Origin: Candidatus Bacteroides pullicola | Lineage (GTDB): Bacteria > Bacteroidota > Bacteroidia > Bacteroidales > Bacteroidaceae | Assembly (NCBI GenBank): GCA_019115825.1 | Contig: DXCV01000061.1 | Span: 1-64,000, forward strand | Reading direction: 5' to 3' | DNA: 64,000 nucleotides | Shown: positions 43,881 to 53,159 of the stretch, one piece after another | Numbering within the stretch: position 1 is the first letter of the stretch | How the letters are laid out: every line of letters starts with the position of its first letter | The notes under the pieces: generated by a model | Told to the model about the DNA's origin: nothing | Seen by the model: only the letters and a program-made list of their open reading frames with translations | Database searches by the model: none | Position numbers and translations under genes: made by a program

Positions 43881-44516
43881 TTAAGGTTCTTCCTGAATGT
43901 CACCTTTCCGTTTTTTCAGCGGCCCTTGATGCGGCCCCCGGTTCAGTTTCACCCCATACTTGTTGAGTATGCGGAACACCGAACTCCGGCTGCTGAAACC
44001 GCTGGCTTCCAATATGGCGTCTATGGACAACCCTTCTTCGTACATATGCACGATGCGTTCCTCACGGTCGGCCTTCATCTTCCTCCCTTTTGTCTTCTCC
44101 TGTTTCTGGCTCATCTTGAGCCGGAGTACATGGGCGGTGGCCATGCGCAATGCGGCCGCCTCTTCCGGCAGGGAACCGAACATCTCCAGCACATCCCCGG
44201 TTTTCGTGTCAGGGAACAGGATGCCACGGGAATCTATCCGGTCATGGATGGAGACCAGCCGCACCACCTTCACGCGGCAGAGTTCCAGCAGCACGGCCAG
44301 CTCGCGCACTCCGCGCACGGCGTTGCTGAATTTCGCCACCACCAGCTCGTCTCCCCGTCCGAGGTTTGCCATGAGCTGTTTCCATGCCGGACGGTGTTTC
44401 TCGTGTTCGGACAGTTCCTCCACCACTTGTACGCATCCGTATTCTTCCATCCAACGCTTGTCCGCGTCGAACCCGTCATACTGGTCCGCATGGAAGATGT
44501 AACCCACTTTTGCCAT
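43881..44516 (-). CDS. Resolvase-like protein lacking catalytic residues, probable regulator
   Basis: The 211-residue protein has a serine-recombinase N-terminal fold and a C-terminal HTH (L-S-I-D-A-I-L-E-A-S-G-F-S-S-R-S-S-V-F-R). Aligned by eye to gamma-delta resolvase, the active-site residues are gone: Y-I-F-H-A-D-Q replaces Y-x-R-V-S-T-x-Q, so Arg8 becomes Phe and Ser10 becomes Ala. K-F-S-N-A-V-R-G replaces K-L-D-R-L-G-R, so Asp67 and Arg68 are lost and only Arg71 remains. It therefore cannot recombine DNA by the usual chemistry. It heads the DUF169-to-SDR operon and adjoins a palindrome, so it probably acts as a DNA-binding regulator. Confidence 0.8.
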   Translation of the reverse strand: MAKVGYIFHADQYDGFDADKRWMEEYGCVQVVEELSEHEKHRPAWKQLMANLGRGDELVVAKFSNAVRGVRELAVLLELCRVKVVRLVSIHDRIDSRGILFPDTKTGDVLEMFGSLPEEAAALRMATAHVLRLKMSQKQEKTKGRKMKADREERIVHMYEEGLSIDAILEASGFSSRSSVFRILNKYGVKLNRGPHQGPLKKRKGDIQEEP

Positions 44517-44548
44517 ATCAGATAAGCATATTTGAATGATAACAACTG

Positions 44549-44731
44549 CAAAAGTATAAATTTTACCCCAAAAGCAATCATACTCGGACTTGTCTTTAAG
44601 ATTATTAAACTCGATTTTTCCTCTTTCTTGCAGTTGCTTTCATCGCAAATCATACTCGCAAGTATGATTGATAATTATCGGTAAAGTTTGGAAGAATATG
44701 CCCAACATGGCTTGTCTTTGCCCTAATTTTG
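44549..44731. promoter_or_regulatory. Divergent promoters with AATCATACT palindrome
   Basis: A leftward -7 box (plus-strand CAAAAGTA, 44549-44556) serves the resolvase-like gene, and TAATTTTG at 44724-44731 serves the lipoprotein gene at 44758. AATCATACT-CGCA-AGTATGATT at 44648-44669 is a perfect 9-bp inverted repeat. A copy of its left half, AATCATACTCG, is at 44576-44586 near the -33 position of the leftward promoter. This fits an operator pair for the resolvase-like protein. Confidence 0.7.
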
Positions 44732-44757
44732 CGGTCAAAATCAAATCATATATCTGT

Positions 44758-45879
44758 ATGAACAATAAAATCGAACTCGGAAAACATGTCAAATCGCGCT
44801 CCTTGAATGCTGGCTCCTTGCCGTCAATGGCAGGAAAACAAAAATCAAACTCGAAGTTCCCCGGCCTGTTGTCCGCCGGTTGTGCCATCGCGGCGTTCTC
44901 ATTGCTGACGGCATCTTGTTCGCAGGAAAACGCCTGTCCGCATTTTGAGACATCCGGCGAAGCCGTCACCGCCTACCGGGAACATTTGTCCGACGTGCAA
45001 CATGCGGAAAGCATGGAATGGGAAAAGCTGGCGGCTTCAGTGGCTTCATGGCAGGAACTCCGCGATTCCGTGTCGGCGGCCTTGCAGCGTGACACCCTCT
45101 GCCGGACGCACGACTATCCCGAAGAGACGTTCCGCGCCGTCCACCGTTCCATCGCAGCGGAATATGAAAGGCTGGCCTTGGCAAAATCCAGGACTTACAG
45201 GGAGGTGCTTTGCCTGAAAGAACAAGGAACACCGGCGGCAAGGCGTGAAGACTTGCGCCTGCAATCGGAAAAGTTGCAGCCTTTCTTCGCGTCGCTTGAC
45301 ACCATACCATTATACAAGGACACTCCCGAACAGGCATTGGCACGTTACGACCGCTTCCTTTCCGCCACGCTGGAACACGGCATCGCGGACAAGGGCCAGT
45401 TCCTTGACTACCTGCGGAACGAGGATGCCCTGTTCCGTTCCTATCTGGCCCACCTTCCCGAACTGGCAGGCACGTCCATGGCCGGAATCACGGACAAGAC
45501 CGAAAGATGCTGCCTTCTGGCCGTGCAATCCGCAGGCAAGCCTTCCTTTGCCGTCGGGGAAGCCGTGCGTTACCTGACCATGCGCACCAACCGCCGTTTG
45601 CTGCAGAACGCCGCAGCCTGCATGGAGGACATCGGCTGTGGCAGGATGAAATCACCGGAACAGGCACAGGCGTACTTGTGGATGCTGATGCAACCCCTCA
45701 TGGGGATGGACGGCAATGGCATGGCCATGCTCTCGCAGGAACAGAAGAAAACCCTCTATGGACTGGCGGACAACATGCCGGCAGCCATCGACCGCCTTTG
45801 CGACGTTCTCGGTTACGACAAGGAACGTCTGGAAGAGATGCCCATGCTCATGCTGAAAATCCATCTTGCCACACTCTGA
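44758..45879 (+). CDS. Putative lipoprotein, 373 residues
   Basis: The product has a long basic N-terminal stretch, then a hydrophobic helix ending in a lipobox-like L-L-T-A-S-C (Cys about residue 54). The rest is helical and soluble, with no known family. An upstream in-frame start at 44668 lies before the -7 box and was rejected. It begins a rightward set that leads to the relaxase gene. Confidence 0.65.
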   Translation: MNNKIELGKHVKSRSLNAGSLPSMAGKQKSNSKFPGLLSAGCAIAAFSLLTASCSQENACPHFETSGEAVTAYREHLSDVQHAESMEWEKLAASVASWQELRDSVSAALQRDTLCRTHDYPEETFRAVHRSIAAEYERLALAKSRTYREVLCLKEQGTPAARREDLRLQSEKLQPFFASLDTIPLYKDTPEQALARYDRFLSATLEHGIADKGQFLDYLRNEDALFRSYLAHLPELAGTSMAGITDKTERCCLLAVQSAGKPSFAVGEAVRYLTMRTNRRLLQNAAACMEDIGCGRMKSPEQAQAYLWMLMQPLMGMDGNGMAMLSQEQKKTLYGLADNMPAAIDRLCDVLGYDKERLEEMPMLMLKIHLATL

Positions 45880-45909
45880 CACGAACACTATCCAATAAAC
45901 ATCCATTAT

Positions 45910-46356
45910 ATGCTGCAAAAATTTCTTGATGACTTCATGGCTTTCGTGCCGCTCCGGTTTCCAGGACTGCTGGATGCCGAGACGATGGAAAGCCCGTTGG
46001 TGTATGACGATTACATCCTGCTGACCTTCCAAGTCTCCGGCAACTTTACGTTGGAGGAAGTGATGGACATGCTGGAGGATGACATGGAAATGATCCTGCT
46101 CTACCACCACATCCCTTCCCATGCCACGGCATTCGGCCACAGCACTTGCGCCTACTCAAACCCGGCGTTCGGCCGCATGTTCAAAATCAACGCGCGCACG
46201 GATGCCGACGGACGGGTGAAGACCGTCCAGGCGACACTGTTCGATTCGCTCGAACAGATGTGCGGCGAGGTGTGCAACGACCTCGCGCTCCATGACAGGG
46301 GCGGACATTACCAATACCGCAAGGAAAAGTCGGATGTACTCCTTGATTTCCTCTAA
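45910..46356 (+). CDS. Element accessory protein, 148 residues, unknown function
   Basis: A soluble acidic protein with L-E-E-V-M-D-M-L-E-D-D-M-E-M and a C-terminal R-K-E-K-S-D-V-L-L-D-F-L. No family is recognised. It lies 30 bp after the lipoprotein gene and 33 bp before a membrane protein gene. Confidence 0.62.
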   Translation: MLQKFLDDFMAFVPLRFPGLLDAETMESPLVYDDYILLTFQVSGNFTLEEVMDMLEDDMEMILLYHHIPSHATAFGHSTCAYSNPAFGRMFKINARTDADGRVKTVQATLFDSLEQMCGEVCNDLALHDRGGHYQYRKEKSDVLLDFL

Positions 46357-46389
46357 TGGCCGGACAATACATTTCATACATATGCGATT

Positions 46390-46884
46390 ATGGCTTGGAA
46401 CATGATTCAACTTTTATTTCCGGCACTCCTGGCTATCCTGCCGTTGTGCCTGTACCGGAGGAACGGCAGGCGGATGTCGCGGTTCTACTTGATGATGGTC
46501 AGCCTGGAGACTGCCAGGAAGTTCTATGCGCAACTGCTGGTGGTGTTCCTGCTGGTGTTCCATTTCGTGTACGTGAGCGGCCACCCCGGCGAATACGGTG
46601 TCTTGCTTTCCACCGTGTTGTCCGTCCTGCTTTGCCCGTTCAGACGGGCCGACAGGTGGCTGCACCGCATCCACGAGGGGCGCAAGACTTTCATGCTGCT
46701 GGCACTTTCGGCATTGGCCACCGGGTTCATACCCCATCTGTACACGATGGCGGTCACTGTGGGCTTTCTTCTTTTGGCGGCCCTGTTTTATCCTTCCTGT
46801 ACGGTGTTGAGCGGTTGGAAGGATGAAAAGACGCGGGAGCATTGGAGGGAGTACCCGGAAGTGTTGTCCGGATATTATTATTGA
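46390..46884 (+). CDS. Four-helix membrane protein, unknown function
   Basis: The 164-residue protein has four hydrophobic segments (about residues 5-22, 47-63, 71-84 and 100-135, the last pair close together) linked by basic loops such as R-R-N-G-R-R-M-S-R. The family is not recognised. Its position between an accessory gene and the replication/mobilisation genes suggests an element-specific role. Confidence 0.6.
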   Translation: MAWNMIQLLFPALLAILPLCLYRRNGRRMSRFYLMMVSLETARKFYAQLLVVFLLVFHFVYVSGHPGEYGVLLSTVLSVLLCPFRRADRWLHRIHEGRKTFMLLALSALATGFIPHLYTMAVTVGFLLLAALFYPSCTVLSGWKDEKTREHWREYPEVLSGYYY

Positions 46885-46934
46885 GCCGGTGTCCGGCCGC
46901 CAGTGGCAGGCACACGGTGTCACCCGAACATTCT

Positions 46935-47795
46935 ATGACAAATATGAAAATACGAAAGACGATGAAAGACAAACCTACATTATCCACTTGCATCCCGGCA
47001 GGCAAGCCGGTATTGGATTACCTCAAGGAGAAGTCCGGCGAACGGCACACCAAGCTGGAAGCCTATTGCGACTTGTTGGACAAGGCTTCGGCCGGCTATG
47101 TCTCCGATGTGTTGAGGAAGCTGGACGTGGAATTGCAACCGGGCCAGTTGGCCGTGACGATTACCGACCTGGCCGAGTGCTGGCATTGGCACCGCGCCAC
47201 CGTCCGCTCGTTCTTGAACGGGCTGGAATCCCTCGGACAAATCAAGAAGTCCGCCCTGACGCGCAGTTACGTCATTACGATGGCGGAGGTGGGCGGCAAT
47301 GAAAAGGAAGCCGGAAAGAACAAAGGGAAAAGAAACAATCCCCTTATGGACAAGGTGGACGCCGCATTGTCCGAATGGGTCTTTGGCAAGGTGTCCGGCG
47401 CGGAATGCGGCCAGGTTTGCCAACGCCTGACCGATGCGGAAACGCCGGACGGTGCCACCCGAACTACGGACGGCCTGCCGGACAATGACAAGGCGGCCTA
47501 TGCGGAAACCTGCCGGACTATAATGGAGCGGATGGCTTTGGCTGCCGTCCGCCGCGTCCTGCGCAAGTACCGCTTTGGCCCGACCGTTTCTTTGACCGGC
47601 TTCTTCAATGACGTGCTTGCGGAGGACTTTACGTTGATGCCCGAAGCGATGGAAACGCTCGCCGAACTGGTAATCGACGGGGAATCGGAATCCTTGGAGC
47701 TGGAAGACGCACAGACAAAAGAAACATTCCGGACACTTTGCAAGCCCTTCAAGACGGTCCTTGCGGACAGTCTTGAAACCGGGAACGGCAACTGA
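46935..47795 (+). CDS. Winged-helix-like DNA-binding protein upstream of relaxase
   Basis: The 286-residue protein has a helix-turn-helix-like region (V-T-I-T-D-L-A-E-C-W-H-W-H-R-A-T-V-R-S-F-L) around residues 70-95 and a Lys/Gly/Asn-rich linker before a helical C-terminal half. It directly precedes the oriT-like sequence and MobV gene, so it may be a relaxase accessory protein or replication regulator. Alternative starts are 46944 and 46962. Confidence 0.6.
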   Translation: MTNMKIRKTMKDKPTLSTCIPAGKPVLDYLKEKSGERHTKLEAYCDLLDKASAGYVSDVLRKLDVELQPGQLAVTITDLAECWHWHRATVRSFLNGLESLGQIKKSALTRSYVITMAEVGGNEKEAGKNKGKRNNPLMDKVDAALSEWVFGKVSGAECGQVCQRLTDAETPDGATRTTDGLPDNDKAAYAETCRTIMERMALAAVRRVLRKYRFGPTVSLTGFFNDVLAEDFTLMPEAMETLAELVIDGESESLELEDAQTKETFRTLCKPFKTVLADSLETGNGN

Positions 47796-47869
47796 CAGTG
47801 TGAAACCTTGGACAACCGCCTTTTGCAAGGCATAATCATCCCCTTAAAGGCTTGCCGGTGGCATGGCGC

Positions 47870-48000
47870 AACGGGCTTGCCCGTCTGCCACGAACCAAGT
47901 GAAGGGGGTAGCCTATTACCCCATGCGCCTACGGCGATGGGAGGGGCTGTCCGACGGGGCAGCAAGCTGGGACAGTGCGGTTGTCCGCAAAATAGATACA
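47870..48000 (+). other. Candidate origin of transfer (oriT)
   Basis: GGGGTA at 47905-47910 pairs with TACCCC at 47917-47922, and GC-rich inverted repeats (GCGCCTACGGCG and flanks) follow. The region sits immediately upstream of a MobV relaxase, the usual place for its oriT. No nic site could be pinned from sequence alone. Confidence 0.45.
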
Positions 48001-48006
48001 GACGAT

Positions 48007-49464
48007 ATGGCAGGAAACGCTAAACAGGTGATGGACATCCACCCGTCGGCGGGCATCACGACCGCCCAAAGCGACGAACACCAGCGCAGGTGGACGGAAA
48101 AAGGCTGGGAACACGCCATCAGCAAGGGCAATTATGACCCCACTCGCGAACACTTGAACTTTGAAGTCGTCAAAGGCGGCAAGGTACAGCCCGTGGACAA
48201 ATCGAAAAGTATCCCGGAGCGGATGGCGGAGAATCTGCGCAGCCGCGGCATCCGTGACAGGAACGAGGGGCTGGAGGAACCCAAGTACCGCACCGTCGTC
48301 AACTTTATCTTTGGCGGTTCTCAAACACGTATGCGTGAACTGGCCTTCGGAGACCAGAAGGTGGACTTTGACAAGGGCGCGGACAATTCATCGGTCAAAA
48401 GGAAGCCGGAGATTGAGAAATGGGCGCAGGACATCTACGCTTTCGTGTCCGGCAAGTTCGGCGAGGAGAACATCGTCGGCTTCTATGTACACCTGGACGA
48501 ATTGAATCCGCACATACATTGCACCCTCATGCCAATCAAGGACGGCGAGTTCGCCTATAAGAAAATCTTTTCCGGCAAGGACAAGTACGAAGGCTGCAAA
48601 CGCTTCCGCGAGCTTCATAACGAACTGGCCGCAATAAACCGGAAATGGGAACTCAACCGTGGCACCAGTGTCGCCATCACCGGGGCCAAGCACCGCTCCA
48701 CGGAGGAATACCGCCGCCACCTTAACGAGGAATGTTCTTCCATCGAGGAGCAGATAGAGCAGCACCGGAAGGCTTTGGCGGACCTCCGCGTGGAGACACG
48801 CCTGGCAGAGCGCAGGGTGAAAGGCTTGAACACGATGGTGGAGAACCTGAAGAAGGAGAAGGCGGAGAAAGAGGCGCAACTGGCGGAATACCGCCGTGAA
48901 CTGCAGTCGCAGAGCGGCGACGCCATGGCCTTGGCCGCGGAAATATCCCGGCTGGAAAAGGAACTTTCCAATGTCCGGGAACGGCTGGCGGACAAGCAGG
49001 GGAAGCTGGAGACCGCAGACCGGCAACTGGCCTTGCTCCAAAAGGACATGGATGCCATCCAAGACCGTACCGGGGAGTTGCGCGAGGAAGCCTACCGGTA
49101 TTCACGCGACATCCACTCGAAAGTGGACGGCCTGTTGAAGGAAGTGCTGGTGGAGCGTCTGGTCGGTGAACACCGGGAACTGATGGCACATTCCGGCACG
49201 GAAGCGCGCGGCGTCTTTGACGGAACGCTCATGCAGAGCATTTCCGAGCAGGGCGCGGAAGTCCTCCATTGCGCCACGCTGCTGTTCCTCGGTTATGTGG
49301 ACGCTGCCACCACATTTGCCGAAGGCCAGGGAGGGGGCGGCGGAGGAAGCGGCCTGGAATGGGGGCGCGATGATGACGAGGACGACCGCCGCTGGGCTTA
49401 CCGTTGCATGATGATGGCGCAGCGCATGATGCGTCCGGCCACCGGCAAGAAACCCAAACGCTGA
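48007..49464 (+). CDS. MobV-family relaxase (Pre/Mob)
   Basis: The 485-residue protein nicks oriT and pilots the strand during mobilisation. It begins with the family pattern K-Q-V-M-D-I-H-P-S and Q-S-D-E-H-Q-R-R-W, and carries the metal-binding motif H-L-D-E-L-N-P-H-I-H at residues 162-171. A long coiled coil follows (about 250-400). The frame is open from 47863, but those residues overlap the oriT-like repeats and the family start is at 48007. Confidence 0.9.
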   Translation: MAGNAKQVMDIHPSAGITTAQSDEHQRRWTEKGWEHAISKGNYDPTREHLNFEVVKGGKVQPVDKSKSIPERMAENLRSRGIRDRNEGLEEPKYRTVVNFIFGGSQTRMRELAFGDQKVDFDKGADNSSVKRKPEIEKWAQDIYAFVSGKFGEENIVGFYVHLDELNPHIHCTLMPIKDGEFAYKKIFSGKDKYEGCKRFRELHNELAAINRKWELNRGTSVAITGAKHRSTEEYRRHLNEECSSIEEQIEQHRKALADLRVETRLAERRVKGLNTMVENLKKEKAEKEAQLAEYRRELQSQSGDAMALAAEISRLEKELSNVRERLADKQGKLETADRQLALLQKDMDAIQDRTGELREEAYRYSRDIHSKVDGLLKEVLVERLVGEHRELMAHSGTEARGVFDGTLMQSISEQGAEVLHCATLLFLGYVDAATTFAEGQGGGGGGSGLEWGRDDDEDDRRWAYRCMMMAQRMMRPATGKKPKR

Positions 49465-49517
49465 CCTTTCCTTTTATTCTTATCCATTTGTATATTCACC
49501 AATTCATGTTGAACATT

Positions 49518-50981
49518 ATGACAAAGAGATTCATTTTCATTTTTGCGGCGTCATGCTCCTTGTGGACAAGGGCTGTTGCCGGACCGATGCCTGCGGACTC
49601 CACCGGCAGCGTCAACTGCCAATATCCCATGGAAGAAGCGTTGTCCCTCACCGTGCCATCGTATATGGACGGTGTGCTGGTGGCTTCCCCGTGGGCGGAC
49701 AACTGGTTCGTCGGCGTGTCGGGAGGGGCGTCCGCATTCTTGGGAAAGCCCCTCGGCTGCGAGGATTTGTTCGGCCGCCTGCAACCTTCGTGGGCTGTCA
49801 GCGTCGGAAAATGGTTCACCCCTCACATCGGGAGCCGTGTCGGCTGGCAGGGTGGCAAGTTCAAGGACGGCGCATTGGACACGCGGGATTTCCACCATTA
49901 CCATACGGACTTGCTCTGGAGCGTCCGGGGCGAGCAACGGAAGGACGGCTCTCCGGCCAAGTGGAGTCTTGTCCCCTATGTGGGCGTGGGCTTGTTGCAC
50001 CACAAGAGCAACTCACAAAAACAGTTTGCCTTGTCCTACGGCATACAAGGCCGTTACCGGATTGCCGGTCGGCTGTCTGCCACCCTGAAGCTTGGCGGAT
50101 GCACCACGTTCCGGGAGTTTGACGGGTACGGGAAGAGCGGCCAATGGGGTGACAGGTTCCTGGCACTTTCAGCCGGATTGTCCGTCACCATCGGAAAGAC
50201 GGGCTGGAAACGCGCGGTGGACGCAAGGCCGTATGTTTGCCGGAACGAATGGCTCGTGAGGCGGTCGGAAGCGTTGGCAGGAGCCAACCGCCGTTATGCA
50301 AGCCGCCACGAGAAAGACGGCAGGATTATCCGTGAGTTGCGCAAGATACTGGAGTTGGAAGGCCTGCTTGACAAATACGGATGGCCGGAGGATAGCCTGT
50401 ATGGTTGCGGCACGGGCAATTCTGGGAACGATTACAGCGGGCTGAACTCACTCATGGCCCGGTTAAGGAACAGGCATTGGAACGGAATGGACCCGTTGGC
50501 CTTGCCGGGCGATACGGTTGGCGGAAAGGAATTTGCCGATACATGGCAGGGGCCAGATATGGCGGACGTGCAAGACAGCACGGTCATGGCCGGTGTTTCC
50601 AATCGGACGGATGCACGTTCCATCCGGCAACCGGCAAATCCCGACGGCGGGTACATGGACATCCCGGTTTATTTCTTCTTTGAATTGGGAACGACGGACC
50701 TGACCGAGCCTTCGCAGGGAATCAACCTTGACGCGCTGGCGCATGTGATCATCCGGCACGGTCTGCATGTGACCGTTACGGGAGCGGCTGACAGCATGAC
50801 CGGGACGGAGGAAATCAACGACCGCCTCGGCAGGGCAAGGGCGGAATACATCGCCCGGGAACTTGTCCGCCGGGGTGTCGCACCGGACTGGATTGAAAAG
50901 GCGGACATCGGAGGCATTTCCGATTACACTCCCTTGGAAGGCAACCGGCATACGCAGGTGCGCCTGTTCATTCCCCGGTAG
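49518..50981 (+). CDS. OmpA-family outer-membrane protein
   Basis: The 487-residue protein has a signal peptide (M-T-K-R-F-I-F-I-F-A-A-S), a beta-barrel-like N-terminal half with alternating aromatic and polar strands, and a C-terminal OmpA peptidoglycan-binding domain (V-T-V-T-G-A-A-D-S ... R-L-G-R-A-R-A-E-Y-I). The usual motif begins G-H-T-D; here it is G-A-A-D. OmpA-type proteins are common in Bacteroidetes conjugative elements. Confidence 0.82.
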   Translation: MTKRFIFIFAASCSLWTRAVAGPMPADSTGSVNCQYPMEEALSLTVPSYMDGVLVASPWADNWFVGVSGGASAFLGKPLGCEDLFGRLQPSWAVSVGKWFTPHIGSRVGWQGGKFKDGALDTRDFHHYHTDLLWSVRGEQRKDGSPAKWSLVPYVGVGLLHHKSNSQKQFALSYGIQGRYRIAGRLSATLKLGGCTTFREFDGYGKSGQWGDRFLALSAGLSVTIGKTGWKRAVDARPYVCRNEWLVRRSEALAGANRRYASRHEKDGRIIRELRKILELEGLLDKYGWPEDSLYGCGTGNSGNDYSGLNSLMARLRNRHWNGMDPLALPGDTVGGKEFADTWQGPDMADVQDSTVMAGVSNRTDARSIRQPANPDGGYMDIPVYFFFELGTTDLTEPSQGINLDALAHVIIRHGLHVTVTGAADSMTGTEEINDRLGRARAEYIARELVRRGVAPDWIEKADIGGISDYTPLEGNRHTQVRLFIPR

Positions 50982-51044
50982 TTGGCACAACCATATACAT
51001 TTTCTTTGCTTGTGAGGCGGTGGGCTTGTCCGTGACGGACAGGC

Positions 51045-51881
51045 TCACCTTTCTTCGTTCCGGTGTTCCCAATAAGAGAAGAGGGCGTGTATGAAAATCT
51101 CCATCCGGGTGGGCATCTCGAATGTATGCGCCGCAAAGATGGCCCCGACGACCTTGCCGCCTTTCTTCTCGACTTCTTCCTTAAAGGCTTTCAGGCTCTT
51201 GCCCGTCGTCAAAAGGTCGTCCACGATGATGACTTCCTTGCCTTTCAGGTTTTCGGTCAGCTCGTAGTTCTTTTCCATCTGTATGTCCGCCCTTCCCTTT
51301 TGAAGGTGCAGGCTTTGCCGCTCTCCCGTGTATTTCAGGTATGAAATGCCGCTGGTCAGGTCAGGGCATTGGCATCTGATGTGGTTTGACATGCCTTTGA
51401 AACGTCTCCAGTATTTCCAGCCCGCGCTGCACGGCATGAACAGGATGACCGTTCCGGAGTTGGGGTTCAGCCTGGCTATGCCGGAACTGAAGAAGTCCAC
51501 GCCGTCCGCCTGGCCGTCCTTGAAGTCAAGCACGTCCTTGCAGGCACAGCACTGCTCAAAATCCAAGTACATCTCGTATCTCTTCGGGTAGTAGAAATGG
51601 TGGAACACGCATCGGACACCCTTCCTCTTGAATGCCTTGTCGGGATACCTGGTTGAAAACTCGTCGGGCTGCATGATGGCATAAAGCCTGGCGGCATCCT
51701 TGTTCCCGGCCAGCACGCCGCGCATGGCAAGTTCCTTTCTCTCCTTGTCGTCCGATGCCTGCGCGGCGGCGTGATAATACGCCATCCCGGCCCTTCGCTT
51801 CCAAAACCCGGCATAGGCCAGCAGGAGCATCGACCAGCCGATGAACAGCAGCCCGGCCAACCTGAATGTCACCTCGTCCAT
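51045..51881 (-). CDS. Membrane-anchored phosphoribosyltransferase-domain protein
   Basis: The 278-residue protein starts with one transmembrane helix (L-A-G-L-L-F-I-G-W-S-M-L-L-L-A-Y) and ends with a type I phosphoribosyltransferase domain whose PRPP loop V-I-I-V-D-D-L-L-T-T-G-K-S spans about residues 217-229. Two Cys clusters in the middle (C-C-A-C, C-Q-C) could bind metal. It resembles ComFC-like proteins. It is the second orphan phosphoribosyltransferase of the element. Confidence 0.72.
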   Translation of the reverse strand: MDEVTFRLAGLLFIGWSMLLLAYAGFWKRRAGMAYYHAAAQASDDKERKELAMRGVLAGNKDAARLYAIMQPDEFSTRYPDKAFKRKGVRCVFHHFYYPKRYEMYLDFEQCCACKDVLDFKDGQADGVDFFSSGIARLNPNSGTVILFMPCSAGWKYWRRFKGMSNHIRCQCPDLTSGISYLKYTGERQSLHLQKGRADIQMEKNYELTENLKGKEVIIVDDLLTTGKSLKAFKEEVEKKGGKVVGAIFAAHTFEMPTRMEIFIHALFSYWEHRNEER

Positions 51882-51888
51882 AAGCCGT

Positions 51889-53142
51889 TCAATAGTCCAT
51901 GCTGTCCGGTTGCAGCAGGAAGTCCATGATGCCTATCGTCACGATGCCGTTCTCATCCCTCTTTGGCATGATGTCGTCCTTGACCACGATGATTTTCTTG
52001 AAGGAGTCGTCGATGCGTGTGAGCGAAGCGGTCTCCTGCCTTGTTTTCGCCTCGTCGGGCATGGCGAATGCCGACTGGATGTAATAACGCCGGTTGCCCT
52101 GGTTGGCCACAAAGTCCACTTCATACTGCTTGCGTATCGTCTTGTTGTTCCTGTCCGTGGTGCGTTCCTCCACCATGCCTACATCCACATGGTACCCTCT
52201 TGTACGCAGTTCGTTGTAGATGATGTTTTCCATAATGTGGCTTTCTTCCTGTTGGCGGAAGCCCAGCAAGGCGTTGCGGATGCCAAGGTCGGAGAAATAA
52301 TACTTGGACAGCGTGTTGATGTATTTCTTCCCCTTGATGTTGTAACGGACGGATTTTTCTATCAGGAAGGCGTATTCCATATAAGAAAGGTATCTTGCGA
52401 TGCTCGCGGATGACACCGTAACGTTCTTTACACTCTTGAACGTATTGGACAGCTTGGTCGGGTTGCATGGGGAGCCGACGGAAGATGCGATAATCCGAGC
52501 CAGTTCGTCAAACTCGGCCTTGTTCCTTACCTTGTTCCGTTCCAATATGTCAACCAGGTAAACGCTTTCATAAAGATTCTTCAAGTACTCGGATTTTTTC
52601 TGTTCCGTTTCCAATGACAGGATAAGCGGAAGGCCGCCGAAGGTGTAGTATTCCCTCCAGCCGTTCCACTTGTCACCTTGGTATCCCTGCATGAACTCGG
52701 AAAACGACAAGGGATGCAGGTGTATTTCATCTCCCCTGCCGCGAAACTCCGTGACCACATCCTTGGAAAGGAACTTGGAGTTGCTCCCCGTCACATAGAC
52801 ATCCGCGTTTCGCACATGCAGGAGGCTGTTGAGGACTTCGTGGAAATCCGGGACAAGCTGAATTTCATCGAGCAGCACATAATACATCCCTTCGTCCCGG
52901 ATGCGCCCCCGGATATGCCTGAGGAGGGCGTGAGGCTCCCTCAGTTCCTCGTTCATGAGGTCATCCAAAGCCACTTTTACAATGTGGTCTTCCTTGACTT
53001 CTTTGGAAATCAGGTAATCGTGGAACAGCCTGAAAAGAAGGTATGATTTGCCGCACCGCCTGATGCCGGTCACAATCTTAATCAGGCCGTTCCCCTGTCC
53101 GGCGACCAGTTGGTTCAGGTATGAGTTTCTTGATATGTTCAT
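51889..53142 (-). CDS. AAA ATPase with DUF4143 domain
   Basis: The 417-residue protein has a P-loop at about residues 26-33 (G-I-R-R-C-G-K-S), Walker B Y-V-L-L-D-E-I-Q, and a C-terminal DUF4143 region with a restriction-endonuclease-like fold (Y-E-V-D-F-V-A-N). Such AAA_14/DUF4143 proteins are frequent orphan genes. The leftward promoter (plus-strand CAAAGGTA, 53187-53194) is flanked by TGACA-type palindromes. It lies 7 bp upstream of the phosphoribosyltransferase gene. Confidence 0.85.
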   Translation of the reverse strand: MNISRNSYLNQLVAGQGNGLIKIVTGIRRCGKSYLLFRLFHDYLISKEVKEDHIVKVALDDLMNEELREPHALLRHIRGRIRDEGMYYVLLDEIQLVPDFHEVLNSLLHVRNADVYVTGSNSKFLSKDVVTEFRGRGDEIHLHPLSFSEFMQGYQGDKWNGWREYYTFGGLPLILSLETEQKKSEYLKNLYESVYLVDILERNKVRNKAEFDELARIIASSVGSPCNPTKLSNTFKSVKNVTVSSASIARYLSYMEYAFLIEKSVRYNIKGKKYINTLSKYYFSDLGIRNALLGFRQQEESHIMENIIYNELRTRGYHVDVGMVEERTTDRNNKTIRKQYEVDFVANQGNRRYYIQSAFAMPDEAKTRQETASLTRIDDSFKKIIVVKDDIMPKRDENGIVTIGIMDFLLQPDSMDY

Positions 53143-53159
53143 ACGTTACGTCATATTTT

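Noticed and set aside
43881-44516. Active site-specific recombinase for the element
   Set aside because: The catalytic Ser and most other catalytic residues are replaced.
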